From: Methylobacterium sp. DB0501
GTDB taxonomy: Bacteria > Pseudomonadota > Alphaproteobacteria > Rhizobiales > Beijerinckiaceae
Direction of reading: 5' to 3'
NCBI RefSeq assembly: GCF_011043735.1
Contig: NZ_JAAKGV010000010.1
Span: forward strand, 1 to 64,000
Length of the DNA: 64,000 nucleotides
The position numbers and the translations under genes were made by a program. Below, in pieces: positions 1 to 9,651 of the stretch. How positions within the stretch are numbered: the first letter of the stretch is position 1; each line of letters begins with the position of its first letter. The notes under the pieces are model-generated. The model had not been told where the DNA came from and searched no databases. It saw nothing but the letters and a program-made list of their open reading frames with translations.

Positions 1-2
1 CC

Positions 3-3000
3 CACATCTTCCGGCGCACGCTGGAGACGACCGGCGCCGAGCTCGACGCCCGCAGCCAGGCCGCGGCCGAGCTGCTCCGCCGGGCCACGACCGCGACGAC
101 CGGCGAGTTCGGCGCGCGGGCGGAGGAGGCCGCGGAGGTGCTGCGCCGCGCCGCCGAGACGGTGACGGGTGCGGTGGGGATCCGCACCGCCGAGAGCGTG
201 GAAGCGTTCCGGCAGGGGGCCGAGGAGGCGTCGGGGGCGCTGCAGGCGCGTCTCTCCGAGGCGGCCCTGTCCTTCGCCCGGGTGGCGGAGGAGGCGGCGG
301 GCGTGATCGGCGTGCGGGCCGGCGAGGCCGATGCGGCGCTGCACGGAGCCGTTGTGGGTCTGGCGGGCCGGGCCGAGGAGGCGGCGATCGCCATCGGCCG
401 CGCCGCCGAGACCGCGACCGGCGCCCTCGATGCCCGCACGCTGGCGGCGGCTTCGGCCTTCGCCAAGGCGGCCGACGAGGCCGGACGCCTCGTTGCCGCC
501 CGCACGGACGCAACCGACGCAACCTTGCGCGGCGCGGTCGAGCATCTGACGCGCCAGGCGGAGGACGTGTCGGCGGCCCTCGCGCTCGCCGCCGAGAGCG
601 CCGCCGGCGCCCTCGACACCCGTCTCGCCGAGGTCGGGGCCGCCTTCGACGGCCATGGCCGCGCGCTGACCGACCTGATCGGCCGGCACGCCGACGAGAC
701 CCATACCCGCCTCGCCGCTGTCGGCCGCGACATCGTCGTGGCGGTGGCGAGCCAGAGCGCGCGGGTCAACGACGCCCTGGAGAAGACCGGTACGGCGCTG
801 GCCGGGGCGGCCGAAACCGGCGGTCGCGCCATCGACGAGGCCGTGACGACCCGCCTCGCGGCGCTCCAGGAGACGATCGCCCGCGGCGACATCCTGGCCG
901 ACCGGATCTCGCGCGACACCCATCACCTCACCGAGACCGTCTCCGGCCGGCTGGAGGAGATGGACCGCCTCATCACGGTCCAGGGCCGTGCCGTCGCCGA
1001 GACCATCGCCGAGCGCACCCGCGAGGCCCGCGAGGCCGTCGAGGCGCAGCTGGGCGCGCTCGAGGACCGCTCGGCCAAGCGCACCGCCGAGATCGGCGCC
1101 ACCTTCAACACCATGGTGGCCCATGTCGACCAGCATATCGGTGCCCGCGCCACGGCGCTGAACGAAGCCCTGATCGTGCGGGCCGGCGAGATGGCCCGGG
1201 TGATGGCCGAGGGCGGCCGCGAGGTCGCCCAGGCCCTCGACGGGCGCGCCGACGAGCTCGCCCGCGCGATCACGGCCCGCAGCCAGGCGATGAGCGATGC
1301 GCTCACCGCGCGGGTCGGCGAGATCGGCGACGAGCTCGGCCGCCGCACCGAGGAGCTGACCCGCAGCCTCGATGCCGGCGCCGCCCGCTTCGACGAACGG
1401 GTCATCGCCCGCCTCGAGGGCCTGGCCCAGGCCCTCGACGAGCGCGGCCGCATCGTCGACGAGACCTTCGGCGTCAAGGCCGAGGAGGCCCTGCGCCTGA
1501 TCGAGACCCGCACCCGCGGCCTCGACGAGGAGCTGGGCGCCCGCACCCGCGAGCTGGTCGCCTTCGTGGAGACCCATAGCGGAGAGGCCGGCCGCGACCT
1601 CGCCGCCCAGGCCGACGCGATCCGCGCCGCCTTCGACGGCCGCAGCGAGGCCCTGGCGCGTCTCGTCGACGAGCGCGTCAGCGCCATGGCCCAGGAGATC
1701 GACGAGCGCGGCCGGGCGATGTTCGGCACGCTCGCCGGCCGCATGACCGAGCTGGCGCGCCTGTTCGATCGCGGCGGCACGGCGCTGACCGAACTCCTCG
1801 GCAAGCGCGGCGACGCGGTGCTCGGCGCTCTTCGCGCCACGATCGAGGAGGCCGACCGGGTCCTCGCCGAAGGCTCGGGCCGCCTCGAGGCGGTGGTCGG
1901 CGACCGCGCGACGGCGCTCGCCACCCTCTTCGACGAGCGCGAGGCCCATGCCGAGCGCCTGCTCGGCGAACGTCAGGCCCATGCCGAGTTCCTGCTCGGC
2001 GAGCGCCAGAACGAAGTCGAGCGCCTGCTCGGCGAACGTCAGAGCGAGGTCGAGCGCCTGCTCGGTGAGCGCCGGGTCCAGGTCGAGCGCCTGCTCGGCG
2101 AGCGTCAGGCGGAGGCCGAGCGCCTGTTCGCCGAGCGCCTGCAGGCCTTCGGCCGCCGGCTCGACGAGCAGGTCACGACCCTGCGCGACCTGCTCGACGA
2201 CCGGACCGGCGCCATCGGCGACGCGCTGGAGGAGCGCACCGGCACCCTGCGCGGCGTGCTGGCCGAAGGCGGCGATAGCCTCGACGCCACCCTGGACGAG
2301 CGCGTCGGCCGCGCGATCGTCACCCTCGATGCCCGCACCCGCGTCCTCTCGGAGCTGTTCGACGACCGCCTCGCCGCCCTCGACCATCTGGTCGAGAGCC
2401 GCGGCGCCGCCTTCGCCGAGGCCGTCGAGGCCCGGGCCCAGGCGATCGCCGGGCTCATCGACGCCCGCGCCGACGGCTTCGTCCGGGCGGCCGAGGCCGG
2501 GGGCCAGGGTCTGGCCGGCCGCCTCGACGCGGCCCTGCGCGATCTCGACGGCCTGATCGCCGACCGCGCCCGGTCGCTGGAGACCAGTCTCGATCGGCGC
2601 GGCGAGGCGATGGCGGGCCTGATCGCGGCCCGGGGCGAGGAGGCCGCGGGCCTGCTCGAAACCCGAGTCGCGACCCTCGGCGACGCCGTGTCGCGCAGCG
2701 CCGAGGCGGTGTCCGGCCTCCTCTCCGAGCGCCAGGCCGGCCTCGGCGAGGCCCTCGACGGGCACCGGACGGCGCTCGCCCAGACCCTCACCGAGCGCGT
2801 CGAGGTCCTGGCGTCCCTGCTGCGCGAGCGCGAGGAGGCGATCGCCGGCACGATCGAGCAGGGCGGCGGCAACCTGGTGCGCCTGATCGACGGCCGCCAG
2901 CGGGCGCTCGCCGAGCTGACCGGCGCCGGCGATACCCTGGCCCGCCGGGTCCAGGAGCGCATCGACGTGCTCGCCGCCACCATCCGCAGCGGCGGCGACG

Positions 3001-5927
3001 CGCTGGCGGGCCTGCTCGACTCGCGCAACAGCGACCTCGCCGAGACCTTCGACGGCCGCGGCACGGCGCTCGCCGCTCTCCTCGACGCCCGGGTGGCCGA
3101 GCTGTCGACCGCGCTCGAGCGCAGCCGCGCCGCCCTCGACGCGGTGCTCGGTGGGCAGGTCGAGGCCTTCGGCGAGCGGCTCGATGCCGGCGGCGCGGCG
3201 GTGGCCGAGCGCCTGCGGGAGAGCGTCCAGATCCTCGACGGCACCGTCGAGGAGCGCGCCGCGTCCTTCGGCGCCCTGGTCGACGCCAAGGCGGCGGAGC
3301 TGGCCGCCCTGATGCAGGCCCGCACCGAGGCCCTGTCCGGCAGCGTCGACGAGCGCAGCGCCGCCTTCACCGCCCGGATCGACGGCCGCATGCGCGCCTT
3401 CGCGGCCCTGGTGGCGGCCCGCGGCGAGGCCCTGGCCGACGCCTTCGACGACCGCAGCGACGCCTACGCGGCCCTCGTCGATGCCCGCACGGCGGCCCTC
3501 ACCGCGGCGCTCGACGAGCGGGTGGCGAGCCTGCACGGCGCCATGGACGAGCGCTCGGCGGCTCTCGCCGCCGCGGTGGACGAGCGCAGCGCCCAGCTCA
3601 GCTCGGGCTTCGACCGCCGCGCGGCGGCCTTCGCGGCGCTGATCGACCAGCGCAGCGCGACCCTGACCCGGGCGCTCGCCGAGACCGCCCGCGACCTGAC
3701 CCAGACCATCGACGGGCGCGGCAACGAGCTGAATCGCGGCCTCGCCGAGCGGGTCGAGACCCTGCGCCAGATCGTCGACCAGCGCGGCGGGGCCTTGGGC
3801 GAGCGGCTCGAGGCGACCACCGCCTCGCTGCAGCGGACCCTGGAACAGCGCGGCGGCGCCCTGGTGGCGGCGCTGGCGGCCAGCGGCGAGACGGTCGAGG
3901 GCCTCGACCGCCAGGTGGCGCAGCTGCGCGGCCTGGTCGAGGGCCCCGGCAGCGAGCTGGTGGCGGTGCTCGCCCAGCGCAGCGAGGCGCTGGAGCGGGC
4001 GGTGACCGAGGGGATGGGCGGCGCCGTCGCGGCTCTGGGCGAACGCGCCGAGACGCTGGCGGCCCTGTCCTCCGAGGCGGCCGAGACCCTGCGCCGCGCG
4101 GCAGACCAGGGCACGGCCCGGGCCGTCGAGGCCCTGGCCCAGGTCAACCAGCGCCTCGGCGGCGAACTCGGCGGCCTGATCGGCCGCATCGAGGAGGCGT
4201 GCGGCGCCCTTCAGGACCTCATCGGCAAGTCCGGCGAGAACCTGTCGGCGATCGAGGGCGGGCTCTCCGGCCGGGTGCAGGACATCCAGGCGGCGCTCGC
4301 CGAGATCGCCGCCGAGACGGGCAAGGCCTCGGACCGGGTCGCCGAGCAGGTCGGCGCGCTCCAGGGCGCGGCGACCGGGGCGCTCCGCCAGGCGGCGGGG
4401 CTCGCCGCGACGCTCGACGCCCGCGGCAAGGCGCTCACCGAGACCGCGCGCCAGCATATCGGCGACCTGACGGCGGCTGCCGGCGCGCTGGAGGGCGCCG
4501 AGGGCCGGGTCACCGCCTCGCTCGGCGAGCGCCAGGCCGAGATCGACGCCCTGCTCGGCAGCATCGACGCCCGCTCGGCGGCGCTTGCCGCCGCGACGGA
4601 GGGCGTCGGCGCCCGGGTCGAGGCGACGCTCAAGACCATCGAGGCCCGCACCCAGGCGCTAGGCCGCGAGATCGAGACCAGCGCCCGCCAGGCCGGCAGC
4701 GCCGTGACGGAGGCGTTCGAGCGCCTGCGCTCCGGCACCGGCCAGGAGGGCGAGCGGGCGGCCGAATCGGTCCGCCAGGCGGTGGCCGGCGCCTCGGGCG
4801 AGCTGCGCGACGCCTTCGGCGATGCCGCCGAGCGCTTCCAGGGCACGGTGGACGCCATGCGCGGCATGGCAACCGAGATTCGCCGGACCCTGGAGGAGAT
4901 CCGCGGCGATCTGCAGCGCGGCGTGGTCAGCATCCCGCAGGAGGCGCAGGACGCCACCGGCGAGATGCGCCGGGTGGTGGCCGAGCAGATCAAGGCGCTG
5001 AACGAGCTCTCGTCCTTGGTCCAGCGCTCACCCCGCTCGGTCGATGTCGCGCAACCCTCGGCGCAGCCCCGCGTTGCGGAAGCCGGGCGGCCTGCCGCGG
5101 CGGTCTCCGGCCCCGTCGCCTCGAAGCCGCAGGCTCCGGCTCCGGCTCCGGTCGCGCCTGCGCCGGCGACACCGGCTGCGGCGGTGAAGCCGGCGGCTCA
5201 AGCTCCCAAGCCGGCGGGCCAAGGCCCCAAGCCGGCGGGCCAAGGCCCCAAGCCGGCGATCCAGGCCCCGAAGCCCGCGGCCCAGCCCGCGACGCATGCC
5301 GCAACGCAGGCCGCCGAGGGAGCAGCCCCGGCTCGCCCGGCCCAGGGCCCGTCCCGTCCGGCGACGCCGCAGGCGGCGGCCCGTGCGGCCGCCCCCACCG
5401 GCGGGAACAGGTCGGCCGGGTCCGGCGGCTGGCTCTCCGACCTCCTCACCCGCGCCTCGCAGGAGGACGAGGACGAGGGGCCGGTGAGCGGTCAGGCCAA
5501 GGCCGGTCAGGGGAACGCCGGCGACGGGAAGGCCGGCGAAGGGAAGGGCGGCTCTGCCGAGCCGGCCTCCGACCGGGCCGGTGCGGCGGCGATCGACACG
5601 ATCTCGAGCAACATCGCCCGGATGATCGAGCACGCCGCCGCCGTGGACCTGTGGGAGCGCTACCGTCGCGGCGAGGCGAACCTGTTCACCCGCCGCCTCT
5701 ATACGGCGGAAGGGCAGCAGACCTTCGACGAGATCCGCCGCCGCTACCGCGCCGAGCCGGATTTCCGCCGGACCGTCGACCACTACGTGCGGGAATTCGA
5801 GCGCCTGCTCGGTGAGGTATCCCGCGCCGACAAGGACCCGCGCCGGGCCAACGCCTACCTCACCTCGGAGAGCGGCAAGGTCTACACGATGCTGGCCCAT
5901 GCCAGCGGGCGGTTCGAGGGCGCGTAA
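3..5927 (+). CDS. Giant hendecad-repeat coiled-coil protein, 3' part (growth-pole-ring/GPR-like)
   Basis: The reading frame is open to the left edge, so the N-terminus lies outside; 1,974 residues are visible. Most of it is an almost uninterrupted helical array with an 11-residue period of the form hydrophobic-D-x-R-x-x-x-hydrophobic; seven consecutive units are clear at about nt 3440-3660. Such apolipoprotein-like hendecads form long right-handed helices. A Pro/Ala/Lys-rich linker with repeated KPAGQGP units follows (nt 5040-5440), then a compact C-terminal domain of about 110 residues (nt 5580-5924) rich in Arg, Tyr and acidic residues. Size, apolipoprotein-like repeats and a disordered linker resemble the growth pole ring protein (GPR/RgsE) of polar-growing Hyphomicrobiales, which organises the growth pole. 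That assignment is inference; the repeat structure is directly visible. The gene ends in a strong terminator. Confidence 0.8.
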   Translation, partial: HIFRRTLETTGAELDARSQAAAELLRRATTATTGEFGARAEEAAEVLRRAAETVTGAVGIRTAESVEAFRQGAEEASGALQARLSEAALSFARVAEEAAGVIGVRAGEADAALHGAVVGLAGRAEEAAIAIGRAAETATGALDARTLAAASAFAKAADEAGRLVAARTDATDATLRGAVEHLTRQAEDVSAALALAAESAAGALDTRLAEVGAAFDGHGRALTDLIGRHADETHTRLAAVGRDIVVAVASQSARVNDALEKTGTALAGAAETGGRAIDEAVTTRLAALQETIARGDILADRISRDTHHLTETVSGRLEEMDRLITVQGRAVAETIAERTREAREAVEAQLGALEDRSAKRTAEIGATFNTMVAHVDQHIGARATALNEALIVRAGEMARVMAEGGREVAQALDGRADELARAITARSQAMSDALTARVGEIGDELGRRTEELTRSLDAGAARFDERVIARLEGLAQALDERGRIVDETFGVKAEEALRLIETRTRGLDEELGARTRELVAFVETHSGEAGRDLAAQADAIRAAFDGRSEALARLVDERVSAMAQEIDERGRAMFGTLAGRMTELARLFDRGGTALTELLGKRGDAVLGALRATIEEADRVLAEGSGRLEAVVGDRATALATLFDEREAHAERLLGERQAHAEFLLGERQNEVERLLGERQSEVERLLGERRVQVERLLGERQAEAERLFAERLQAFGRRLDEQVTTLRDLLDDRTGAIGDALEERTGTLRGVLAEGGDSLDATLDERVGRAIVTLDARTRVLSELFDDRLAALDHLVESRGAAFAEAVEARAQAIAGLIDARADGFVRAAEAGGQGLAGRLDAALRDLDGLIADRARSLETSLDRRGEAMAGLIAARGEEAAGLLETRVATLGDAVSRSAEAVSGLLSERQAGLGEALDGHRTALAQTLTERVEVLASLLREREEAIAGTIEQGGGNLVRLIDGRQRALAELTGAGDTLARRVQERIDVLAATIRSGGDALAGLLDSRNSDLAETFDGRGTALAALLDARVAELSTALERSRAALDAVLGGQVEAFGERLDAGGAAVAERLRESVQILDGTVEERAASFGALVDAKAAELAALMQARTEALSGSVDERSAAFTARIDGRMRAFAALVAARGEALADAFDDRSDAYAALVDARTAALTAALDERVASLHGAMDERSAALAAAVDERSAQLSSGFDRRAAAFAALIDQRSATLTRALAETARDLTQTIDGRGNELNRGLAERVETLRQIVDQRGGALGERLEATTASLQRTLEQRGGALVAALAASGETVEGLDRQVAQLRGLVEGPGSELVAVLAQRSEALERAVTEGMGGAVAALGERAETLAALSSEAAETLRRAADQGTARAVEALAQVNQRLGGELGGLIGRIEEACGALQDLIGKSGENLSAIEGGLSGRVQDIQAALAEIAAETGKASDRVAEQVGALQGAATGALRQAAGLAATLDARGKALTETARQHIGDLTAAAGALEGAEGRVTASLGERQAEIDALLGSIDARSAALAAATEGVGARVEATLKTIEARTQALGREIETSARQAGSAVTEAFERLRSGTGQEGERAAESVRQAVAGASGELRDAFGDAAERFQGTVDAMRGMATEIRRTLEEIRGDLQRGVVSIPQEAQDATGEMRRVVAEQIKALNELSSLVQRSPRSVDVAQPSAQPRVAEAGRPAAAVSGPVASKPQAPAPAPVAPAPATPAAAVKPAAQAPKPAGQGPKPAGQGPKPAIQAPKPAAQPATHAATQAAEGAAPARPAQGPSRPATPQAAARAAAPTGGNRSAGSGGWLSDLLTRASQEDEDEGPVSGQAKAGQGNAGDGKAGEGKGGSAEPASDRAGAAAIDTISSNIARMIEHAAAVDLWERYRRGEANLFTRRLYTAEGQQTFDEIRRRYRAEPDFRRTVDHYVREFERLLGEVSRADKDPRRANAYLTSESGKVYTMLAHASGRFEGA
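1941..2140 (+). repeat. 30-bp tandem coding repeat (10-residue units)
   Basis: Inside the giant coiled-coil gene, six to seven near-identical 30-bp units encode variants of ERLLGERQxE. The period is 10 residues, unlike the 11-residue period elsewhere in the protein. The high nucleotide identity suggests recent expansion by slippage or unequal crossing-over. Confidence 0.8.
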
Positions 5928-5956
5928 GCCCCCCGCACCCGCACCGGCCGAAAGAA

Positions 5957-5988
5957 GGCCCCCTCCGGATCAGGGAGGGGGCCTTTTT
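5957..5988 (+). terminator. Rho-independent terminator
   Basis: A perfect 10-bp GC-rich stem (5957-5966 with 5974-5983), a 7-nt loop and a run of five T (5984-5988) lie about 30 bp after the giant gene's stop codon. Confidence 0.9.
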
Positions 5989-6206
5989 CGTCGAGACGGG
6001 CCGTCCGGTTCGACGATTCCAGCGTGTGACGCAGAGTTAACGTCGATCTTGCGTTGCATTACAGGCTTTTCATGGTCCCGATGCGCAACGTCGCGGGGGC
6101 AGCCACGTTCTTCGACCATCAGATGACCGGATCGCGGGCCCGGCACCATCGCCCGCCGGGAGATCCTGCCTGCACGGCGATCCTTCCCATCGAGCGAGGA
6201 CATGTC

Positions 6207-6701
6207 ATGAGCGTCCCATCCCGCCTCCCCTCCCTGGCCCTGGCCGGCCTCCTGGTCCTCGCGGCGTGGCCGGCCGCCGCGGACGGCCTTGCCTGCCCCG
6301 GCAACGGAAAGGGGGCACCGGACGGACCGCTGTTCGAGGCCATCGCCAAGCCGGGGGCGGCGGCCGGCTCGAACCAGGCGCTGCGCGGTGCGGTCCAGCG
6401 CCTGCGAGCCGAGGGCCTGTCGAACGGCGCGATCCTCGACCACGCCGTCGCGTCGTATTGCCCGCTCATCGACCGCGACCCGAGCCTGACCCTGCCGGAG
6501 AAGCGATCGGCCCTGCGCAACTTCGCGGCGCAGATCACGACCCTCGTCTACGACCCGGCCCAGGACGCGACGCGCATCCTGGTCACCGTCCCGGTCACGA
6601 CAGCCCTGTCCGACCAGATCGACGCGGCGGCGGCCAAGGCCAAGGTGGGCCGCGACGCCTGGATCGTGCGGACGCTGGAGACGGGGGTCGGCGGACGCTG
6701 A
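6207..6701 (+). CDS. Small secreted protein of unknown function
   Basis: 164 residues. The ATG at 6207 is chosen because it opens directly into a signal peptide (short polar start, Leu/Ala-rich core, probable AAA-type cleavage near residue 26) and a purine-rich GCGAGGA lies just upstream; an in-frame start further upstream would bury the signal. The mature protein is mainly helical and contains two cysteines. I do not recognise a family. It stands alone between the terminator of the upstream gene and a convergent DUF1489 gene, so the context says little about its role. Confidence 0.7.
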   Translation: MSVPSRLPSLALAGLLVLAAWPAAADGLACPGNGKGAPDGPLFEAIAKPGAAAGSNQALRGAVQRLRAEGLSNGAILDHAVASYCPLIDRDPSLTLPEKRSALRNFAAQITTLVYDPAQDATRILVTVPVTTALSDQIDAAAAKAKVGRDAWIVRTLETGVGGR

Positions 6702-6822
6702 GAAACGCTCTCCCCTGCCCCGGACGAGCGAAGCGAGAGGAGATTCGGGGAAACGGGAGGATTGCGCCGGAATGTCGGCTCACACGAACGTCGTGCGTGG
6801 TGGCTCGCGATCGGACACGCCT

Positions 6823-7263
6823 TCAGAGCAGCCCCAGCGACGCCAGCTCCCGCCGCATCGCCTCCGGCATCGCCGCGAGGTCGCCGGCGGCGGCGCGGGA
6901 GATGTCGCGGGGGGCGTCCGCGGCCGCGAGGTAGCGCCAGCCCTGGAACGGCCGGCACGGCCGGGGCTCCACCGGCGTGACCTCCGGGTCGAGGACGAGG
7001 CGGCAGCGGCCGACACCCTCGCCGTCGGTGAAGGGGCGGATCGCCAGGACCGGCTGGCGGCAGGCGATCTGGCCGCGGATGACCCAGTAGAGCGAGCCCG
7101 CGCCGGCAATCTCGTCGCCGCGCTTGGGCACCATGCGGGTGACGTGAGCCTGCTCGTGCGGGCGTCCCTGGCGCACGGCCTCGGCCCGGCGGGCGGCGAT
7201 CCACTCCTCGAGATCGGCGATGGACTCGCAGCCGACGCAGAGCTTGAGGAGGTGCAGGGTCAT
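6823..7263 (-). CDS. DUF1489 family protein
   Basis: 146 residues, full length for the family. The N-terminus MTLHLLKLCVGC and the following SIADLEEW segment match DUF1489, a family found almost only in Alphaproteobacteria, whose function is unknown. Two cysteines sit near the N-terminus (residues 9 and 12) and one near residue 48-102 in basic context. It lies 87 bp downstream of the CheZ-like gene on the same strand, so co-transcription is possible. The assignment to the family is from memory of its conserved start. Confidence 0.8.
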   Translation of the reverse strand: MTLHLLKLCVGCESIADLEEWIAARRAEAVRQGRPHEQAHVTRMVPKRGDEIAGAGSLYWVIRGQIACRQPVLAIRPFTDGEGVGRCRLVLDPEVTPVEPRPCRPFQGWRYLAAADAPRDISRAAAGDLAAMPEAMRRELASLGLL

Positions 7264-7350
7264 CGCGGCCGAGTTGTGAGATCAAGGCGGGGCGCGGGTC
7301 CCTGCAGGACGAACGTGGCGCCGCGAGGGCGGATCCCGCCCGCGCGAGCC

Positions 7351-8232
7351 TCAGGTGAACCGGGCGAGCTTCTCGCCGAGGGCGAGTTCGTCGATCTCCG
7401 CGAAGGCGTCCTCCAGCGCCACCGCGTCGTCGACCGGCGCCGGCGGCTCGTCGCGGACCGGCAAGAAGGCGATGTCGTCGGCGAGGTTGCCGGGCAGGCC
7501 GGGCTCGACGAGGCGCAGCCGCGGCGCCGCCGGCTCCTCGGCATCCGCCCGTCCGCCGCCCTGCCCCGTTGCCACGATCTGGTCGACGTCGTCCTGATCG
7601 AGAGCGGTCTGCGGCATGGCGGCCCGGTCGACCTCCGGTGCCGGTGGGTCGTCCTCGCTGGCCCAGATCTCGATCATCGCGGTCAGGCGCTGCTCGAGGT
7701 AGCGCAGGGTGTTGACGATGCGGCTGGTGCGCTGTGCCGTCAGGTCCTGGAACGAGCAGGCGGTGTAGATCTGGGTCGCGTTCTGGTCGAGGCGGTCGCA
7801 GACCTGGCTGTCGGCGCCGGTCTCGCGCAGGGTCCAGGCCACCTCCTGCACCTCCTCGGCGGCCTGCAGGATGTCGGAGGTGGCGCGCTCCGTGGTGCGG
7901 ACGATGCCGTCCAGGGCCTCCGAGGCGGCGCAGAGGCGGCTCTGGTCCTGGTCGGGCGCGTGGATCGCCGCGATCTCGGACTTGGTCCGGCTGATCGCCT
8001 TGGCCATCTCGATCAGGTCGAAGCGCAGGCGTTCCATCCCGACCGGCGTGCGGTCGCCGACGACGGCATTCTCGAGCCGGCCGATCGCCTGCAGCAGCAC
8101 GTCGGTATCCGCGGTGCGGTTGCGCTTGGCATACTCACCGAGGAACCAGCGCCCCCGCGCCGTCTCCAGCATCGCGCCCTCGATGACGTCGTATTCTTCC
8201 CGCGGCATGGGGAGCGAAGGGGTCCCGGCCAT
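7351..8232 (-). CDS. CheZ-like protein phosphatase
   Basis: 293 residues from the ATG at 8232, chosen because GGGCAGGTGAG precedes it; an upstream in-frame start at 8313 would add 27 residues with no family resemblance. The centre is a long helical hairpin, and around residue 165 the sequence SFQDLTAQ carries the Asp and Gln of the CheZ catalytic motif (DLTGQ in enterobacteria). CheZ proteins dephosphorylate CheY-P. The C-terminal ~90 residues are acidic and probably disordered, consistent with a CheY-binding tail. No other chemotaxis gene is in the window, which is common for alphaproteobacterial CheZ-like proteins. A role on another response regulator cannot be excluded. Confidence 0.8.
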   Translation of the reverse strand: MAGTPSLPMPREEYDVIEGAMLETARGRWFLGEYAKRNRTADTDVLLQAIGRLENAVVGDRTPVGMERLRFDLIEMAKAISRTKSEIAAIHAPDQDQSRLCAASEALDGIVRTTERATSDILQAAEEVQEVAWTLRETGADSQVCDRLDQNATQIYTACSFQDLTAQRTSRIVNTLRYLEQRLTAMIEIWASEDDPPAPEVDRAAMPQTALDQDDVDQIVATGQGGGRADAEEPAAPRLRLVEPGLPGNLADDIAFLPVRDEPPAPVDDAVALEDAFAEIDELALGEKLARFT

Positions 8233-8395
8233 CTCACCTGCCCTATGATGGCCGCCGACGGAACGCTTCGGCGGCACCGCCCGCGAGGGCCGATCGTGGA
8301 TAAGCCTTGACATCCCGGCGTTAACGGCGGCTTACGCACGGTCCGCCGAGGGCGGCTGATTCGAGGGGCCGATTCGCTCGCGCCCGAGGCATCCC

Positions 8396-9580
8396 GTGTC
8401 ATCCTCTCCGCCCTCCCCCCGCGACGGCCTGCGCCTCGCCCTCCTCTACGCGGCGGTCTTCGCCGGAATCGGCGTGGCGATGCCGTTCCTGCCGCTGTGG
8501 CTCGCCGGGCTGGGTCTCGGACCGGAGCTGATCGGGGCGCTGGTCGCCCTGCCGATCCTGGTCCGGATCGTGGCGACCGCACCCCTCGTCGGCCTGATCG
8601 ACCGGGGCGTTCCGCCCCGCACGCTGATGGTCGCCGGCAGCCTCGGCCTCGCGGCGACCTACGCCCTGATGCCCCTGGCCGCCTCCCTCTCCTGGCCGTT
8701 GCTCGCCGGGCTGATCGCCCTCAACGCCGTCGCCGGCGCCGCGCTGGTGCCCTGCCTCGATTACCAGAGCCTCGCCGCGGTGCGGCGCCGTCCGGACCTG
8801 GATTATGCCCGGATCCGGCTGGGCGGCTCCCTCGGCTTCCTGGCCGCCACCCTGCTCGGCGGCTGGCTCCTCGGCTTCGTCGGCACCGGCGGCATCCCGG
8901 GCTTCCTCGCGGGGCTCGAGCTCGCCTCGGCCTGCGGCGCCGCCCTGCTGCTGCGCCGGGAGGCCGCGGCTGCGCCGCGCCGCCGCGAGCCCGGCCGGGT
9001 GCGCCTGCCCGCCGCCCTCTGGCTCGCCATCGCGGCCGGCGCGGCGATCCAGGCCAGCCACGCCGCCGTCTACGCCTTCGGGTCGATCCACTGGGGCAGC
9101 CTCGGCCTGTCGCCCGCCGAGACCGGAATCGCCTGGGGCGTCGGCGTCGTCGCCGAGATCGGGTTCTTCGCGGTGGCCGGGCGCATCGCCTGGTTGCGGG
9201 ACGCGCCGTTCCGCCTGCTCGCGCTCGGCGCCGTCGCGGCCCTCCTGCGCTGGGCCGGGCTCCTCGCGGCGTCGGGTCTTCCGGCCCTGGTGCTGCCGCT
9301 CCAGGCGCTGCACGGCCTGACCTTCGGGGCGACGCAGCTCGGCGCCATGGCGGCCCTGTCGCGCCTCGCCCCCGAGGGCGGGCGCGGCGCCGCCCAGGGC
9401 ACCTACGCGGCTTGCGCCTCCCTCGCCTCGGCCTCCGCCACCCTGGCGAGCGGCGCCGCCTACCGGGCCGGCGGCGGGCCTCTCGCCTTCGGGCTGATGC
9501 TGCCGGTGGCGGGTCTCGGCCTCGCCCTGACGCTGGCGGCCGCGAGGGCCTCCCGGACGGGGGCGGTCGCTCGACGCTGA
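8396..9580 (+). CDS. MFS transporter, PPP/MFS_1-like family
   Basis: 394 residues starting at GTG 8396. The protein is almost wholly membrane-spanning, about twelve segments rich in Gly, Ala and Leu, with a central basic loop near residues 190-200. The first segment contains GIGVAMPFLPLWL and a following RIVATAPLVGLIDR loop, which is the pattern of the 3-phenylpropionate permease (PPP/HcaT) branch of MFS. The substrate cannot be read from sequence. It is divergent from the CheZ-like gene and is followed after 71 bp by the Mla operon, which has its own promoter candidate. Confidence 0.8.
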   Translation: MSSSPPSPRDGLRLALLYAAVFAGIGVAMPFLPLWLAGLGLGPELIGALVALPILVRIVATAPLVGLIDRGVPPRTLMVAGSLGLAATYALMPLAASLSWPLLAGLIALNAVAGAALVPCLDYQSLAAVRRRPDLDYARIRLGGSLGFLAATLLGGWLLGFVGTGGIPGFLAGLELASACGAALLLRREAAAAPRRREPGRVRLPAALWLAIAAGAAIQASHAAVYAFGSIHWGSLGLSPAETGIAWGVGVVAEIGFFAVAGRIAWLRDAPFRLLALGAVAALLRWAGLLAASGLPALVLPLQALHGLTFGATQLGAMAALSRLAPEGGRGAAQGTYAACASLASASATLASGAAYRAGGGPLAFGLMLPVAGLGLALTLAAARASRTGAVARR

Positions 9581-9602
9581 GTTGCGGACGGCGCCGGTTG
9601 GT

Positions 9603-9632
9603 TTGCGAATTGTTAGCAGGCCGGGCTATAGG
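9603..9632 (+). promoter_or_regulatory. Candidate sigma-70 promoter of the Mla operon
   Basis: TTGCGA (9603-9608), an 18-bp spacer and TATAGG (9627-9632) lie about 20 bp before the chosen GTG of the permease gene, in a locally AT-richer patch. Pattern match only. Confidence 0.4.
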
Positions 9633-9651
9633 ACCGACCCGAGGGGATCGA

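Noticed and set aside
6001..6060. tRNA-like GGTTCGA segment
   Set aside because: No acceptor stem or anticodon arm could be folded around it, and the T-loop is not correctly completed.
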